From assembly GCF_040581405.1 (NCBI RefSeq), contig NZ_CP137157.1, positions 1,554,001-1,618,000 on the forward strand: DNA of 64,000 nt, written 5' to 3'. The translations under genes and the position numbers were made by a program. Source of the stretch: Komagataeibacter sucrofermentans DSM 15973. GTDB lineage: Bacteria; Pseudomonadota; Alphaproteobacteria; Acetobacterales; Acetobacteraceae. The notes below the pieces were generated by a model, which ran no database searches, was not told the origin of the DNA, and worked only from the letters and a program-made list of their open reading frames with translations. Positions 8,277 to 17,025 of the stretch are shown here, piece by piece; position 1 is the first letter of the stretch; each line of letters starts with the position of its first letter.

Positions 8277-10771
8277 CAGGCCTGCCCCTGCCGTGGGGGC
8301 GTCTTGGCCATGGCATCGACCTTGAGTTCGTTACCCGCCCAGTTATCAATCAGGTTGAGATAGCTTGGCACGGGGAACTTGATGCCCTCGACATTCATGC
8401 GCACGGCAACACGGCTGTAATACTGGCGGTACACGGTCCATTTGGAACCCGGCGCCGTGCGGATGGAGCCAAGAAAGCGTGCGCCATTGCCATCAGCCTG
8501 TTCAATGCCCAGAAACGTGAAATCCGACAGGATCAGATGCGTAAAGCGCGGGATCTTGCGCAGGGCGGCAAGTTCTTCCTGCAGTATTCTGGTCAGTTGC
8601 TGCGTATCCTGGCTGAGGTCGATCATGACATCAACCACCACAAGATTGTAATCGCGCGAAGTATTGGCAATAGACGACACCCCGGAGAACGGGATGATAT
8701 GCAGGTCGCCATTAACCGAGCGCAGCCGCAGGGTGCGGATGGACAGATGCTCCACCGTGCCCGACACGCCGCCCGCCGTAACCCAGTCTCCCACCTGTAT
8801 GGCGTTTTCCACCAGCATGAAGAAGCCGGTGATGAAATCCTTGACCAGACTCTGTGCGCCAAAGGCGATGGCCGCACCCATGATGCCCGCGCCGGTAAGC
8901 AGCGGTGCCACGTTGATGCCGATCTGCGAGAGCGTGGTCACCGCCACGATGATGATGATCAGCGCCAGCAGCACGGTCTTGATAATGGGCAGCACGGTGC
9001 GCAGGCGGCTCGCGCGTCCCTGCTGTGATGAATTCTCAAAGCGCGCGATCTGGCTCTGCAGCACGGCATTGGCCGCCTCCCAGATAAACACCGCGACCGT
9101 ATAGGCCACGATGACCGATGTGATCGTGGCCATCACCTTCTGCCCCAGCCTGCCGTGGAACAGGAAATTGATGGCTGGCAGCCCCAGCGCCTGCAGGAAC
9201 AGGATGATGGTGGCAAATGACAGCAGGAAAGACAGGATCTTGCGCGCAACAGGGTAATAATAATTCACCCGCGCCTGAAGGCCGGGATAACGTGCTTCCA
9301 TGCCGGGCGAGATATGGAACAGCCGGTTCTGCACATTATAGGCCAGCACCGAGAACAGGCGCGACAGGATCACGACCGCCGTGGTCAGGATGACCGTGCG
9401 GATGATCCACGCATAACCACCCTGGATGTGGGTGGCCCAGATCAGCCACAGCGCGAAGTTGAAGAACATGGCGGGCACCCACCACAGGTACACAAGGCGG
9501 CTCACAAACATCCAGAACGGCTGCTGGAGCAGGCGCGCCGAGGGTTGCAGCGCCGAGGCAACATGCCTGCGCACCCGCCATGTAAAGATGGCCACAAGCA
9601 CATGCTCGATCAGCACGACCGAGCGGATGATGGCCTCCGTGCCACGGGCAGGCATGTCGAACACGCCGCCAAGCGTGGAAAGACACACCACAACCGAGGG
9701 TGCCGCCACCAGAAAGTTGAGCCAGCGCGTTACCATGAAGGCGGTCTGGTCGCTCGCGCTGCATAGCCGGATGGCAGGCGAATACGGCACGAACAGCGTT
9801 TCCATAAGCAGGTACACCACCCGCGCCACCACATAGGCGTTGGTCAGCGTCAATGTCACCAGCATCGCCTGGTGGGTGGTGGTCAGCATATAGGCAAAAC
9901 CGGTGCCCAGCCCGAAGAACAGCCCAACCGGCACCAGCTTGATGAGCATGTGCATGAGCGAATACGGCACGCGCGCCAGCAGGCGCAGGGTGGCGTGCTG
10001 GGCCTGCATGTCCAGCTGCCGGGCCGCGGCTTCGGTCGCGGCCTGTTCGCCCGTGTCATCCGCAGCGGGCGCTGCCTGCGTGGAAGGGTCTGGCGCGGCA
10101 GGTGAGGCATCGGGCAGGTTGAGGCGTTTTTCCGTGGCGATCGCGCGGGCGGTTACTCCGCGCAGGGGCTTGCGTAATAGCAGCGAGAGTCCATGCTCGC
10201 CCGCCAGCGCCAGAAGCAGGATCAGCGTCGCCCTTCCCACCGCATCCAGCAGGATGCCGCGTGATTGCGGATCGGCGAAAATGGTATGGGTCCAGTGAAC
10301 GACGAATGCCAGATCCCCGAACAGGGCGACAAAATGCTGCGCCTGCACGATCAGGCTGGCCCGCAGGGCTTCCGTGTCCTGCACCAGGTCGCTGCCCAGG
10401 CTGTCGGGCTGCACGGTCAGTTGCTGGGCCGGGGCCGCCGCGTGCGCAGGTGGCGCGGCAGTCGGGGCGGGTGCTGGCGGAAGCCCGGCGCTCATGGCCG
10501 CGAGGGTATTTTCAAACTCGGCGCGGCGGGCGGGGTCATTGATGACTGCCAGCACCTGCCGTGCCTGCTCGGGGGTCATGCCATGTGCGCTCGTGGATGC
10601 GGGCGCCGCACTTTCATCCGCCGCACGGGCCGCGTGTGGCCCGTAAGCCGCCAACAGGACCAGCACCCCCAGAACAGCCGCGCGCAACAGGCCCGCGAAG
10701 CCCCTGCGTTGCCCGCTTGCGGAAAAATGCCGCCCCTCGCCCCGCTGGCCGGTTTGTGTTGAATGGCGCAT
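8276..10771 (-). CDS. Large MscS-family mechanosensitive channel
   Basis: An 831-residue inner-membrane channel. It has an N-terminal signal sequence (hydrophobic 28-46, then AARA) and a periplasmic Ala/Pro-rich region to about 140. Many transmembrane segments lie between about 160 and 600. The conserved MscS domain begins near 610 with the pore helix GAGIMGAAIAFGAQSLVKDF and continues through FMLVENAIQVGDWV into the beta domain (SIRTLRLRSVNGDLHIIPFS). The size matches the long MscS paralogues rather than the 286-residue MscS. Such channels open on osmotic downshock. It is convergent with the small gene at 7919 and stands alone. Confidence 0.93.
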   Translation of the reverse strand: MRHSTQTGQRGEGRHFSASGQRRGFAGLLRAAVLGVLVLLAAYGPHAARAADESAAPASTSAHGMTPEQARQVLAVINDPARRAEFENTLAAMSAGLPPAPAPTAAPPAHAAAPAQQLTVQPDSLGSDLVQDTEALRASLIVQAQHFVALFGDLAFVVHWTHTIFADPQSRGILLDAVGRATLILLLALAGEHGLSLLLRKPLRGVTARAIATEKRLNLPDASPAAPDPSTQAAPAADDTGEQAATEAAARQLDMQAQHATLRLLARVPYSLMHMLIKLVPVGLFFGLGTGFAYMLTTTHQAMLVTLTLTNAYVVARVVYLLMETLFVPYSPAIRLCSASDQTAFMVTRWLNFLVAAPSVVVCLSTLGGVFDMPARGTEAIIRSVVLIEHVLVAIFTWRVRRHVASALQPSARLLQQPFWMFVSRLVYLWWVPAMFFNFALWLIWATHIQGGYAWIIRTVILTTAVVILSRLFSVLAYNVQNRLFHISPGMEARYPGLQARVNYYYPVARKILSFLLSFATIILFLQALGLPAINFLFHGRLGQKVMATITSVIVAYTVAVFIWEAANAVLQSQIARFENSSQQGRASRLRTVLPIIKTVLLALIIIIVAVTTLSQIGINVAPLLTGAGIMGAAIAFGAQSLVKDFITGFFMLVENAIQVGDWVTAGGVSGTVEHLSIRTLRLRSVNGDLHIIPFSGVSSIANTSRDYNLVVVDVMIDLSQDTQQLTRILQEELAALRKIPRFTHLILSDFTFLGIEQADGNGARFLGSIRTAPGSKWTVYRQYYSRVAVRMNVEGIKFPVPSYLNLIDNWAGNELKVDAMAKTPPRQGQA

Positions 10772-11071
10772 TTTTCAAATTCCGTCCCGACTGCTCGATC
10801 CTGCCGATCTGCCGGGCAGATATGGCAAAGGAATGCACCACAGCCCGGACAGATGGCGCGATTTATCGCAGAGATGGATGTAAAAGCGCAGGCATGGGGA
10901 AGCCGGGCAGATATGCAATAAATTGCCCTACCCCTTTGTCCTATACTTTGTATCAGCAACAATTACTTTCCATGCTTAATTTTTATTTATATAATTCCTA
11001 TATAATAATTTTATATCGATTTATCTCATATCTGAAAAATAAATCAATCTGCCCCGCCTGCCACGCTCCCG
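10772..11071. other. AT-rich gap
   Basis: The 300-base gap contains a strongly AT-rich block at about 10965-11050, unlike anything near it. It lies downstream of the gene at 11072 and upstream of the mscS-type gene, whose promoter must be here. I see no gene, terminator or repeat in it. Confidence 0.4.
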
Positions 11072-11530
11072 TTACGGCTTGCCCACATGCTTGCGGATAA
11101 GCGGTATGGCATCAGGGTCATGCTGCAGGGCGCGCGCGAGCAGGTCCTGCCCCAGCGCCTTGAGCGCAAGCGGGTGCATGGTCTCGACCGCGCGGTCCAG
11201 GTCGTGCCGCTCCGTGTCAGACAGGTCGGGATCATCGACAATGCGCTGGCGCAGCGCTTTCAGCGTTGCAGGCCCCGATAGGGTGACGTGCATGTCATCG
11301 GGCCGGTCGAGGTAAGCGCGACCGGCTGGCGTCAGGCTGGTTTCGCCCGTAATGCCAAGGCCCGTGGGTCGTATGCCCACCCCACCCTTGCACAGGCCCT
11401 GCAGTTCAAGGTCCATCAGGTTGCGGGCATATTTTTCCTCATCCGCCGCCTGCACGGGCCGCAGGGTGGTCGTGCCGCCCTGATCGGCCATGTGGCGCAG
11501 CAACTGCCCCTGCAACTCACGGTCAATCAC
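11072..11530 (-). CDS. Protein of unknown function, GTG start
   Basis: A 152-residue cytosolic protein with GC-biased codons. I chose the GTG at 11530 because a GGAGG sequence lies six bases before it; the ATG at 11554 and the TTG at 11593 lack ribosome sites. The N-terminal half (LRHMADQGGTTTLRPVQAAD, then a glycine-rich turn and LTPAGRAYLD) has the outline of a small winged-helix protein, and the C-terminal half is helical and charged. I do not recognise a family. It follows a similar unknown gene on the same strand, with 94 bases between them. Confidence 0.65.
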   Translation of the reverse strand: MIDRELQGQLLRHMADQGGTTTLRPVQAADEEKYARNLMDLELQGLCKGGVGIRPTGLGITGETSLTPAGRAYLDRPDDMHVTLSGPATLKALRQRIVDDPDLSDTERHDLDRAVETMHPLALKALGQDLLARALQHDPDAIPLIRKHVGKP

Positions 11531-11624
11531 GTCCTGCCTCCGCTCATCATGCATACAGGCGCCATGTATGCTCCGGCACGATCGGGCAGACAATAGTCGT
11601 GTGAATACATACGGTTATGCAGCA

Positions 11625-11930
11625 TCAGTCACAATCGGGCGCATCGCGGCACCATTGCGGCACATCCGCAAGGGGCACGCACGTGCCTGCCGCCTGCTTG
11701 ACCCGGGCCAGCACGTCAAGCGCATGCGCGCGCACGGCGCGGGTGTTGACACGACTGGCGCCTTCGCGGCCCTGCGCCATGGCCTGCCCAAACTGACCGA
11801 GCCGCCGCAGCAGCGCCGCACGCTGGGCTTCATCAAGGTCAAGCACTGCTGCATGGAAGGCATTTTGCCAGATCTGCACGGCCAGACGCTCCTGTTCAGG
11901 CGCGGGCAGAGGGTCGTGGCCCTGTCTCAT
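11625..11930 (-). CDS. Small helical protein of unknown function
   Basis: A 101-residue protein, mostly helical, rich in Ala, Gln and Arg, ending in a Cys-containing tail (VPQWCRDAPDCD). No signal peptide or membrane segment is seen. The ribosome site before the ATG at 11930 is weak. It is probably co-transcribed with the gene at 11072-11530. I do not recognise it; the codon bias is the main reason to call it real. Confidence 0.55.
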   Translation of the reverse strand: MRQGHDPLPAPEQERLAVQIWQNAFHAAVLDLDEAQRAALLRRLGQFGQAMAQGREGASRVNTRAVRAHALDVLARVKQAAGTCVPLADVPQWCRDAPDCD

Positions 11931-11984
11931 GTTGGTTAATTATCCTGATCTATAGAGATTTTTTTGAAAATAAATCATTGATGA

Positions 11985-12055
11985 AAAAAGAAAAGTTTCC
12001 GGGTGTCACCTTTTTGAAAAAAAAGGCGATGCCTTCTGAAGCTTTTATAATTTCA
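11985..12055. repeat. Diverged copy of the dispersed GCCGCC hairpin element
   Basis: Reads, on the minus strand, as an AAAGCTTCAGAAGGC segment, then CGCCTTTTTTTTC, AAAAAGGTG and a GGAAACTTTTC tail. This is the same layout as the longer copy near 32240-32320, but the GCCGCC core is degraded. It lies in the gap between the small unknown gene and the glycosyltransferase. Confidence 0.5.
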
Positions 12056-12119
12056 GGGCATTACCGGAGTTGCCTTTTCAAACAGCCCCTTGAGCCGGAA
12101 GATATGACGAGCCAAGCCC

Positions 12120-13010
12120 TCAGGGCCGGGCCGCAGGCCACGTGGCGGGCAGCCCCATCGGGCAGGGCACATCATAGGTCAGGCGATCAGGGTGGATGTC
12201 GCGCAGGATTTCCATGTTGCGAAACAGTTCGCGCCGGTCGGGCCGCAGCGCCTGACGCGACAGGAACGCCCGCGCCTCGGCCTTTGCCGCCTGCATGGGG
12301 TAATCCTGCCCCGCAGGCTTGAGGTGTTCTATGGCTGTATAGTCCACAATGCCAACATTATGGTGGTTGCGGCGTGCCGCGTTGCAGAACGCGATATCCG
12401 TCGCCCACGCCCAGCGCAATTCGGGAAATGGGTAGACATAGGCCATGGCATCGCGGTGGAAGGCGGTAACCGGCCCGTCTTCCACATACCGGGTAACGCG
12501 CCCGAGACTGTTCCATTTGCGATAATTGAACGTAAAGGATGTATAGGAATGGTAACGATGGGCGGGCTGGGATATTTTCAGCCCCATGACTTCGCATAGC
12601 GATATGAACCCATCAAGAAAACGCGGCGGCAGGGCAACGTCATCATCGGTAATGACCACCCAGTCATAATCCTGTAGTTTTACTGTTGCGAGGGCTGTAT
12701 TGATGTTGGCAAACTTGCCCTTGTCACGCATCTGGGCGGTTACAAAATCTACCTTATGCTTTGTGTTTCTCAGCCGCCTGAACACCTCATGCAGCCTGCG
12801 TTCGCGTTTTGGCACCCGCACGGATGTGACGAGAATTCTGCGCACCGGCTGCCTGTGGGCAATATTCCTGACATGGCGGAAATACTTACGGTTATGGAAA
12901 TCAAACACCATATCCGCCAGAACGGAAACCTTGCGTTTTTGCCAGAAGTTCTTGTGCTGGCAGAAATCGGAATCAAAGAAATCCGTTTTTTCCTGTTCTG
13001 GTATTGTCAT
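12120..13010 (-). CDS. DUF707-like / GT-A glycosyltransferase-like protein
   Basis: A 296-residue cytosolic protein. I set the start at the ATG at 13010, which follows GGAGAGGAAAAC; a longer frame upstream has no ribosome site. A nucleotide-sugar-transferase-like core is visible: RRILVTSVRVPKRERR near 95, then YDWVVITDDDVALPPRFLD near 150 with the DDD metal-binding type motif, GLKISQPAHRYHS, VEDGPVTAFHRDAMAYVYP and a late W-A-T-D segment (RWAWATDIAFCN) before NVGIVDYTAIEHL. This order resembles DUF707 proteins and related GT-A enzymes. The sugar donor and acceptor are unknown. It stands alone. Confidence 0.75.
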   Translation of the reverse strand: MTIPEQEKTDFFDSDFCQHKNFWQKRKVSVLADMVFDFHNRKYFRHVRNIAHRQPVRRILVTSVRVPKRERRLHEVFRRLRNTKHKVDFVTAQMRDKGKFANINTALATVKLQDYDWVVITDDDVALPPRFLDGFISLCEVMGLKISQPAHRYHSYTSFTFNYRKWNSLGRVTRYVEDGPVTAFHRDAMAYVYPFPELRWAWATDIAFCNAARRNHHNVGIVDYTAIEHLKPAGQDYPMQAAKAEARAFLSRQALRPDRRELFRNMEILRDIHPDRLTYDVPCPMGLPATWPAARP

Positions 13011-13249
13011 GTTTTCCTCTCCATTACCATTCCCGGGGCCACAGGCGATGGATGACACACGCTGCAACCGGAGCGTGGATATGGCAGAACAAACATGATC
13101 CTGTTCGTGAAGTTTCAAATTATTTCTGGAAAAATCATATTCATGTACTGTCTGGAACTGTTTCTGCGCCAGCACGATACAACCAGGAGGGAATATGCCT
13201 GCAGGACTGCATCCATCCCTGCGCGTTTCTTTACAGAGGATAGAATATC

Positions 13250-13561
13250 ATGCGCATCATTTCTGTCTTTGCAGTAACGGGCGTGGTGCTCATGGCCAGT
13301 GGCCCGGCTGCCCTGGCCCAGAAACACCCGACCGACCGGAGCGTGAACCTGCCGGGGGACAATTCACCCTCTGCCATAGAACGGGCGCATCCGCAAAGCC
13401 GCAAGACCGTGCCGCTGCCTGAAAAGAGTGAACGGCCCGACCACCCTGCAGACCAGCCCGATCAGCCCCTGACCCGCCAACCCGCTGCCAATAAAAGCCC
13501 GGACGGTCCGGGCATGTCATCCAACCACCAGACCCTGCGCAGCCCATCTGCCCTGCAATAG
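13250..13561 (+). CDS. Small secreted Pro-rich protein
   Basis: A 103-residue protein with a clear signal peptide (hydrophobic 4-21, cleavage after ALA near 23). The mature part is disordered, rich in Pro, Gln, Asp and Ser, with a repeated HPADQPDQP-like texture. No enzymatic motif. The ATG at 13250 follows AGAGGATAGAATATC. Function unknown; proteins of this make-up are common in acetic acid bacteria envelopes. Confidence 0.65.
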   Translation: MRIISVFAVTGVVLMASGPAALAQKHPTDRSVNLPGDNSPSAIERAHPQSRKTVPLPEKSERPDHPADQPDQPLTRQPAANKSPDGPGMSSNHQTLRSPSALQ

Positions 13562-13713
13562 AAAACTGCCCGGCATCGCCTGTTAAAAAATAGCTTCACC
13601 AACAATTTTACTTATGACAACAGACTTTTGCGGGGCTGCTGCCGCAACCCCGCTTTGTCTGATGTTATCACGCTACAACCCAAAAATAAAAAACAGCGCC
13701 CGTTACACCTGCC

Positions 13714-13944
13714 TCAGGCGCAGCCTTTTGCGTGCGACATGGTCATGGCGTGGGTGGCAAGATAGCGGAACTGCGCCTGTTCTTCAGGAAAGGCAGGAAT
13801 ACCCTGCAAGGCATGCGTGGTTTTGCGGTAGCGATGCAGGTTGCTCAGCCGCCGCCAGGGGCGGTCGGGGTGCTGCTTGTTCCACAGGCTGATCGCCCGC
13901 AGTTCAACTTCCTGAATGTTTACATCATGATCTGACTTCGGCAT
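13714..13944 (-). CDS. Small basic protein of unknown function
   Basis: A 76-residue basic, helical protein. The start at the ATG at 13944 is supported by AAGGGAG six bases upstream; the in-frame ATG two codons earlier would sit directly on that site. Residues 12-40 (EVELRAISLWNKQHPDRPWR and following) are the most conserved-looking part. No family recognised. It is convergent with the small secreted protein. Confidence 0.6.
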   Translation of the reverse strand: MPKSDHDVNIQEVELRAISLWNKQHPDRPWRRLSNLHRYRKTTHALQGIPAFPEEQAQFRYLATHAMTMSHAKGCA

Positions 13945-14441
13945 GTCCATCTCCCTTGCATCTGCGTTGTGGGTATTGGAACTGTCACGAGGTTTATGCT
14001 GGTGCGGTGGGTCATACCCGCCACGCGCATCCAACGTCGCATCATAGCATGGGTTCCTGCGCGGTTGCGCACTCTCCCCATACTGTGATGGCAGGTGCGT
14101 TTACACGCGGCACTCAAACCTGGTTTTTCGTTATGGTCCCTGCGCAGCAGCGCCCGTCAAGATCGCGCCAGTATTATGAAATGACGTGGGCCGCGCATGA
14201 AACGGCGCTGCCATGGCCAGCGCCCTACACCCACCCTTATGCCAACAGACACGGTGGATGTATTTGACAACCCGGATCGGCAGAGCGGGTTAGATGCGGC
14301 CTGCCGTCATGCTGGTAGCCTGCCCGTTACAACGACCGGGAAATAGACACCCCGGCCGGGAGCGGCCTGTGGTCTGACATGCTGCACACCGCCATGCAGA
14401 CAGGCATGGGCATGCTCCACCATCAGCCGCTCCGCCACCTT
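13945..14441. other. Gap without a recognised gene
   Basis: About 500 bases between two minus-strand genes. The GC content stays near average, but no frame keeps codon bias or has a ribosome site. Near 14360-14420 there are short reiterated segments of the CATGC and CATGGGCATG type. I see no terminator for the upstream operon here. Confidence 0.35.
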
Positions 14442-14888
14442 TTACTTCACGCTGGCCGGGGTCGATTTGGGAAACATCATGTTTTTCAGCCCATCAAGGG
14501 TGGCAGGCAGGTCACGACTGCCTGCGGGCGCGCCATTTTCACGCAGCATGAACGCCAGCAGATCCGCATTCTGCGCGGGTGTCAGCGTGCCGGGCGCAAA
14601 AAGCGGCATGGCTTTTGCCATGTAGTCAAATAGCTGGCTCAACGGCGCCCCCGCCCAGTTGGCGGCAAAACGCCCTACAAGCGGCGGCACATCAAACGCC
14701 CCGCCCAGATCCGCCCCATGGCACACCGCGCAGGACTGCTGGTAGGTCGCAGCCCCCCGCTCGGCCTGTGCCGTCGTGTAATACGACATGGCGGCACGTG
14801 CAGGCGCTGCCTGGGCCACCTGCACTGTCAGGGCCAGCAGCCCGGCCCCCAGCGCGGCACCGCGCGCCTTTGCCTGTAGGCCGCGCAT
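14442..14888 (-). CDS. Periplasmic c-type cytochrome partner of the DAO-like protein
   Basis: A 148-residue monohaem cytochrome. A signal peptide covers about 1-32. The haem site CAVCH is at about 53-57 in GAATYQQSCAVCHGADLGG, and a likely axial methionine lies in AKAMPLFAPG near 90. The ATG overlaps the stop of the preceding flavoprotein gene (TGATG at 14888), so the two are translationally coupled. Its probable role is to take electrons from that flavoprotein in the periplasm and pass them to a quinol or terminal oxidase; this is inferred from the coupling. Confidence 0.9.
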   Translation of the reverse strand: MRGLQAKARGAALGAGLLALTVQVAQAAPARAAMSYYTTAQAERGAATYQQSCAVCHGADLGGAFDVPPLVGRFAANWAGAPLSQLFDYMAKAMPLFAPGTLTPAQNADLLAFMLRENGAPAGSRDLPATLDGLKNMMFPKSTPASVK

Positions 14889-16171
14889 CAGCCCTGCACC
14901 GCCGGGAAACGGGCGAAGAGGTTTTCAAATATGCCAATCGCCTTTTCCGCCTCGCTGCGGTCGGCATGTTCAAAACTGCTGCCCACACCATCCATTTCGC
15001 CCAGCCCCGACATGTCAAAACCCTGTATCATCAACCCGTCACTTTTCGAAAGCGCCGAGGCCCCCTTGTACCGCACCCCATACGTCACATCCGGCTGCGG
15101 CGGCAGCCACGCGGTCTGGCCACGCACGGGAATGAGCGAACGGTCCCCCCACAGGTCACGCGCCGCATAGCCGGGGCAATTGATGATGACAGGCTCGGGC
15201 AGGCTCTTCATGTCAGCAGGCGTATGGAACTCGCGGATAACGATCCGCCCCCCCGCCTGATAGAACTCGGACAGCAGCAGATGCCCATATGCCCCGAAAT
15301 TGAAGATCATGAGCGGCGTGCGCCGGGCATAGGGTACCGAAAAAGGATTTTCCTGCGCTGAAAGCAGCTCGGAGGCAGGAATGATATCGCGTATCCGCTC
15401 GCCATAACTGGCAAATTCGCTTGATTGCTGCGGCATGCCGGTCGTGGCGTAATCGCCCTTGCCGGCCGGATTTTCCGGCTCGGTTTCCGGCGCGTCAAAA
15501 GGCGTATCGGACAGGGCATAGCTGTCACGGAAATCGATCGGGTTGCCGGGCAGGCCGAGGTAATCACGGTAGCTTTTCCATGAATAACGGGCCATCCGCT
15601 CCCATGTATCGGCAAATTGCGGGCCTGCGGGGGCGGTCAGCGCCACGCGTGAATCCGGTGTCCAGCTACCATTGGCCCGGACCGAGCGGGTATGGGGCAG
15701 AAGGTCACGCGTATAGATCGTGACATCGAGCCCCGCGCGCTGCGCCGTGAGCGCCGTGGTCAGGCCAATGACCCCGCACCCCACCACCGCAATGCGCCGG
15801 GGCGACAGGGCGGCCGCCTTGCCCACCGCCATCTCGGCCGAGCCCCATGAAAGTGACCACCCGCTGCCGCCATGGCCATAATTATGGATGACAATCTTCT
15901 CGCCCACCCGCTCGACATCAAGCCGCGGGCCTGCCGCGCGGAACGGGCGCAGGCAGACCTTGATATCGGTTATCTGGTCGGCATGGGGGCGCATGGGCAC
16001 AAGCCGGGGCACCGTGCCGGGCACCGCCGTGCGGTGCAGGGCCGCCGCCGCGGCAGGCACGGACGCCCACCGGCCACCAGCCAGCGCACCAAGGGCGAGG
16101 GAGCCGGCAAACAGCCCCCTCCGGCCCAGGCGGGAGGGCATGTTTTTCAGGTCGTCAGGAAAACCGTTCAC
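14888..16171 (-). CDS. Tat-exported DAO-family flavoprotein with permuted motif order
   Basis: A 427-residue flavoprotein of the D-amino-acid oxidase family. The GTG at 16171 is preceded by AGAGG at a good distance. A Tat-type signal (GRRGLFAG at 16-23, then a hydrophobic stretch) indicates folded export. The order of motifs is odd. LRPFRAAGPRL (74-84) and IHNYGHGGSG (95-104), which in DAO enzymes lie at the C-terminal end and hold the substrate arginine and the flavin loop, come before the FAD-binding VVGCGVIG (129-136) that normally starts the protein. The C-terminus ends after the segment that precedes LRPFR in ordinary DAO. This is a circular permutation. A cytochrome c gene is coupled downstream, so it probably works as a dehydrogenase. 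Confidence 0.88.
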   Translation of the reverse strand: MNGFPDDLKNMPSRLGRRGLFAGSLALGALAGGRWASVPAAAAALHRTAVPGTVPRLVPMRPHADQITDIKVCLRPFRAAGPRLDVERVGEKIVIHNYGHGGSGWSLSWGSAEMAVGKAAALSPRRIAVVGCGVIGLTTALTAQRAGLDVTIYTRDLLPHTRSVRANGSWTPDSRVALTAPAGPQFADTWERMARYSWKSYRDYLGLPGNPIDFRDSYALSDTPFDAPETEPENPAGKGDYATTGMPQQSSEFASYGERIRDIIPASELLSAQENPFSVPYARRTPLMIFNFGAYGHLLLSEFYQAGGRIVIREFHTPADMKSLPEPVIINCPGYAARDLWGDRSLIPVRGQTAWLPPQPDVTYGVRYKGASALSKSDGLMIQGFDMSGLGEMDGVGSSFEHADRSEAEKAIGIFENLFARFPAVQG

Positions 16172-16472
16172 GTTCAAACCTCTGCTTGCCGGGTGCCTGT
16201 CACGAAAAATCCACGCGTTTCATGACAGGATCATTCATGCAAATCCGTTTTGGAAATATTCTGTATGCCGCTTTTTCAAATCCGCCATCATGGCCTGATA
16301 CATGCACGATGCGGCAGAGTAAATTTTCCCTGTCCCGCCGTCAAACCAGAGCCGGACAAAAACGCGCCCGGCACTCATTACGTCATGCAGGCACAGGTAA
16401 TGGATATGGTTGCGTGATTACTAATATTATGGCATTTTATATATGTTGAATATAATATTAAGGATTTAAGTA
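16172..16472. promoter_or_regulatory. Divergent promoter region, AT-rich on the right
   Basis: The 301-base gap separates the DAO-like operon (minus) from the unknown gene at 16473 (plus). The last 60 bases are AT-rich and end with an AAGGATTTAAGTA ribosome site for the right-hand gene. I see no clear operator palindrome. Confidence 0.45.
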
Positions 16473-17024
16473 ATGGGTTTCAATGCATCCTATCTGGCGT
16501 TCCATGGCGTGCGCCGTGAAGAAATACTCGCCCTTATGGAATTTGAGGATACCGGGATCGAGGATGAAGCACGCGAGGCCGATTTTTCCATCGCCGACAT
16601 GCCTACGGGCTGGACCATCCTGTGGTCCAGCCAGTGTGAATACCTGCCAGACAGCAAGCCGTTTCACCTGCCTTTCAGGTGCCAGCATAGCATCGTGGGC
16701 TGCTGCGTGCTCGAAACAACCATGATGAGCGTCGGCTTCGGGTGTGACTATGACGACCAGGGAAAAATGTACAATAGATGGAACATTTTCCACGAGGCCG
16801 CCAAGGGGCACGATAACCTTGAGCGCACCGGCACCCTCCCCCCTGAAAGCAGCGCCATCATCGAAGCCGCCCGCGCCGAGGCGGCCACGCGCACGAACGT
16901 GGATGTGTTTTTTGACATACCGGTCAGCGTGATCGAGAGCCTGACCGGCTTCCGCTACGACCGGCCGGTTTATGACGGCAAGGAAATCCTCTTTACCGAA
17001 CTGCGTTCCCTCGCCACCGCCTGA
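16473..17024 (+). CDS. Conserved-looking cytosolic protein of unknown function
   Basis: A 183-residue acidic cytosolic protein with a strong AAGGA ribosome site and GC-biased codons. The N-terminal part (MGFNASYLAFHGVRREEILA, then PTGWTILWSSQCEYL) alternates helices and strands, and two cysteine-containing strands follow near 70-90. The C-terminus (FFDIPVSVIESLTGFRYDRP) looks like a compact fold. No catalytic motif or family is recognised. It ends one base before the treY stop on the other strand, so the two units meet tail to tail with no terminator space. Confidence 0.68.
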   Translation: MGFNASYLAFHGVRREEILALMEFEDTGIEDEAREADFSIADMPTGWTILWSSQCEYLPDSKPFHLPFRCQHSIVGCCVLETTMMSVGFGCDYDDQGKMYNRWNIFHEAAKGHDNLERTGTLPPESSAIIEAARAEAATRTNVDVFFDIPVSVIESLTGFRYDRPVYDGKEILFTELRSLATA

Positions 17025-17025
17025 T

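Noticed and set aside
10960-11050. AT-rich block as attachment site or origin
   Set aside because: No direct repeats, DnaA-box cluster, integrase or tRNA end is seen next to it.
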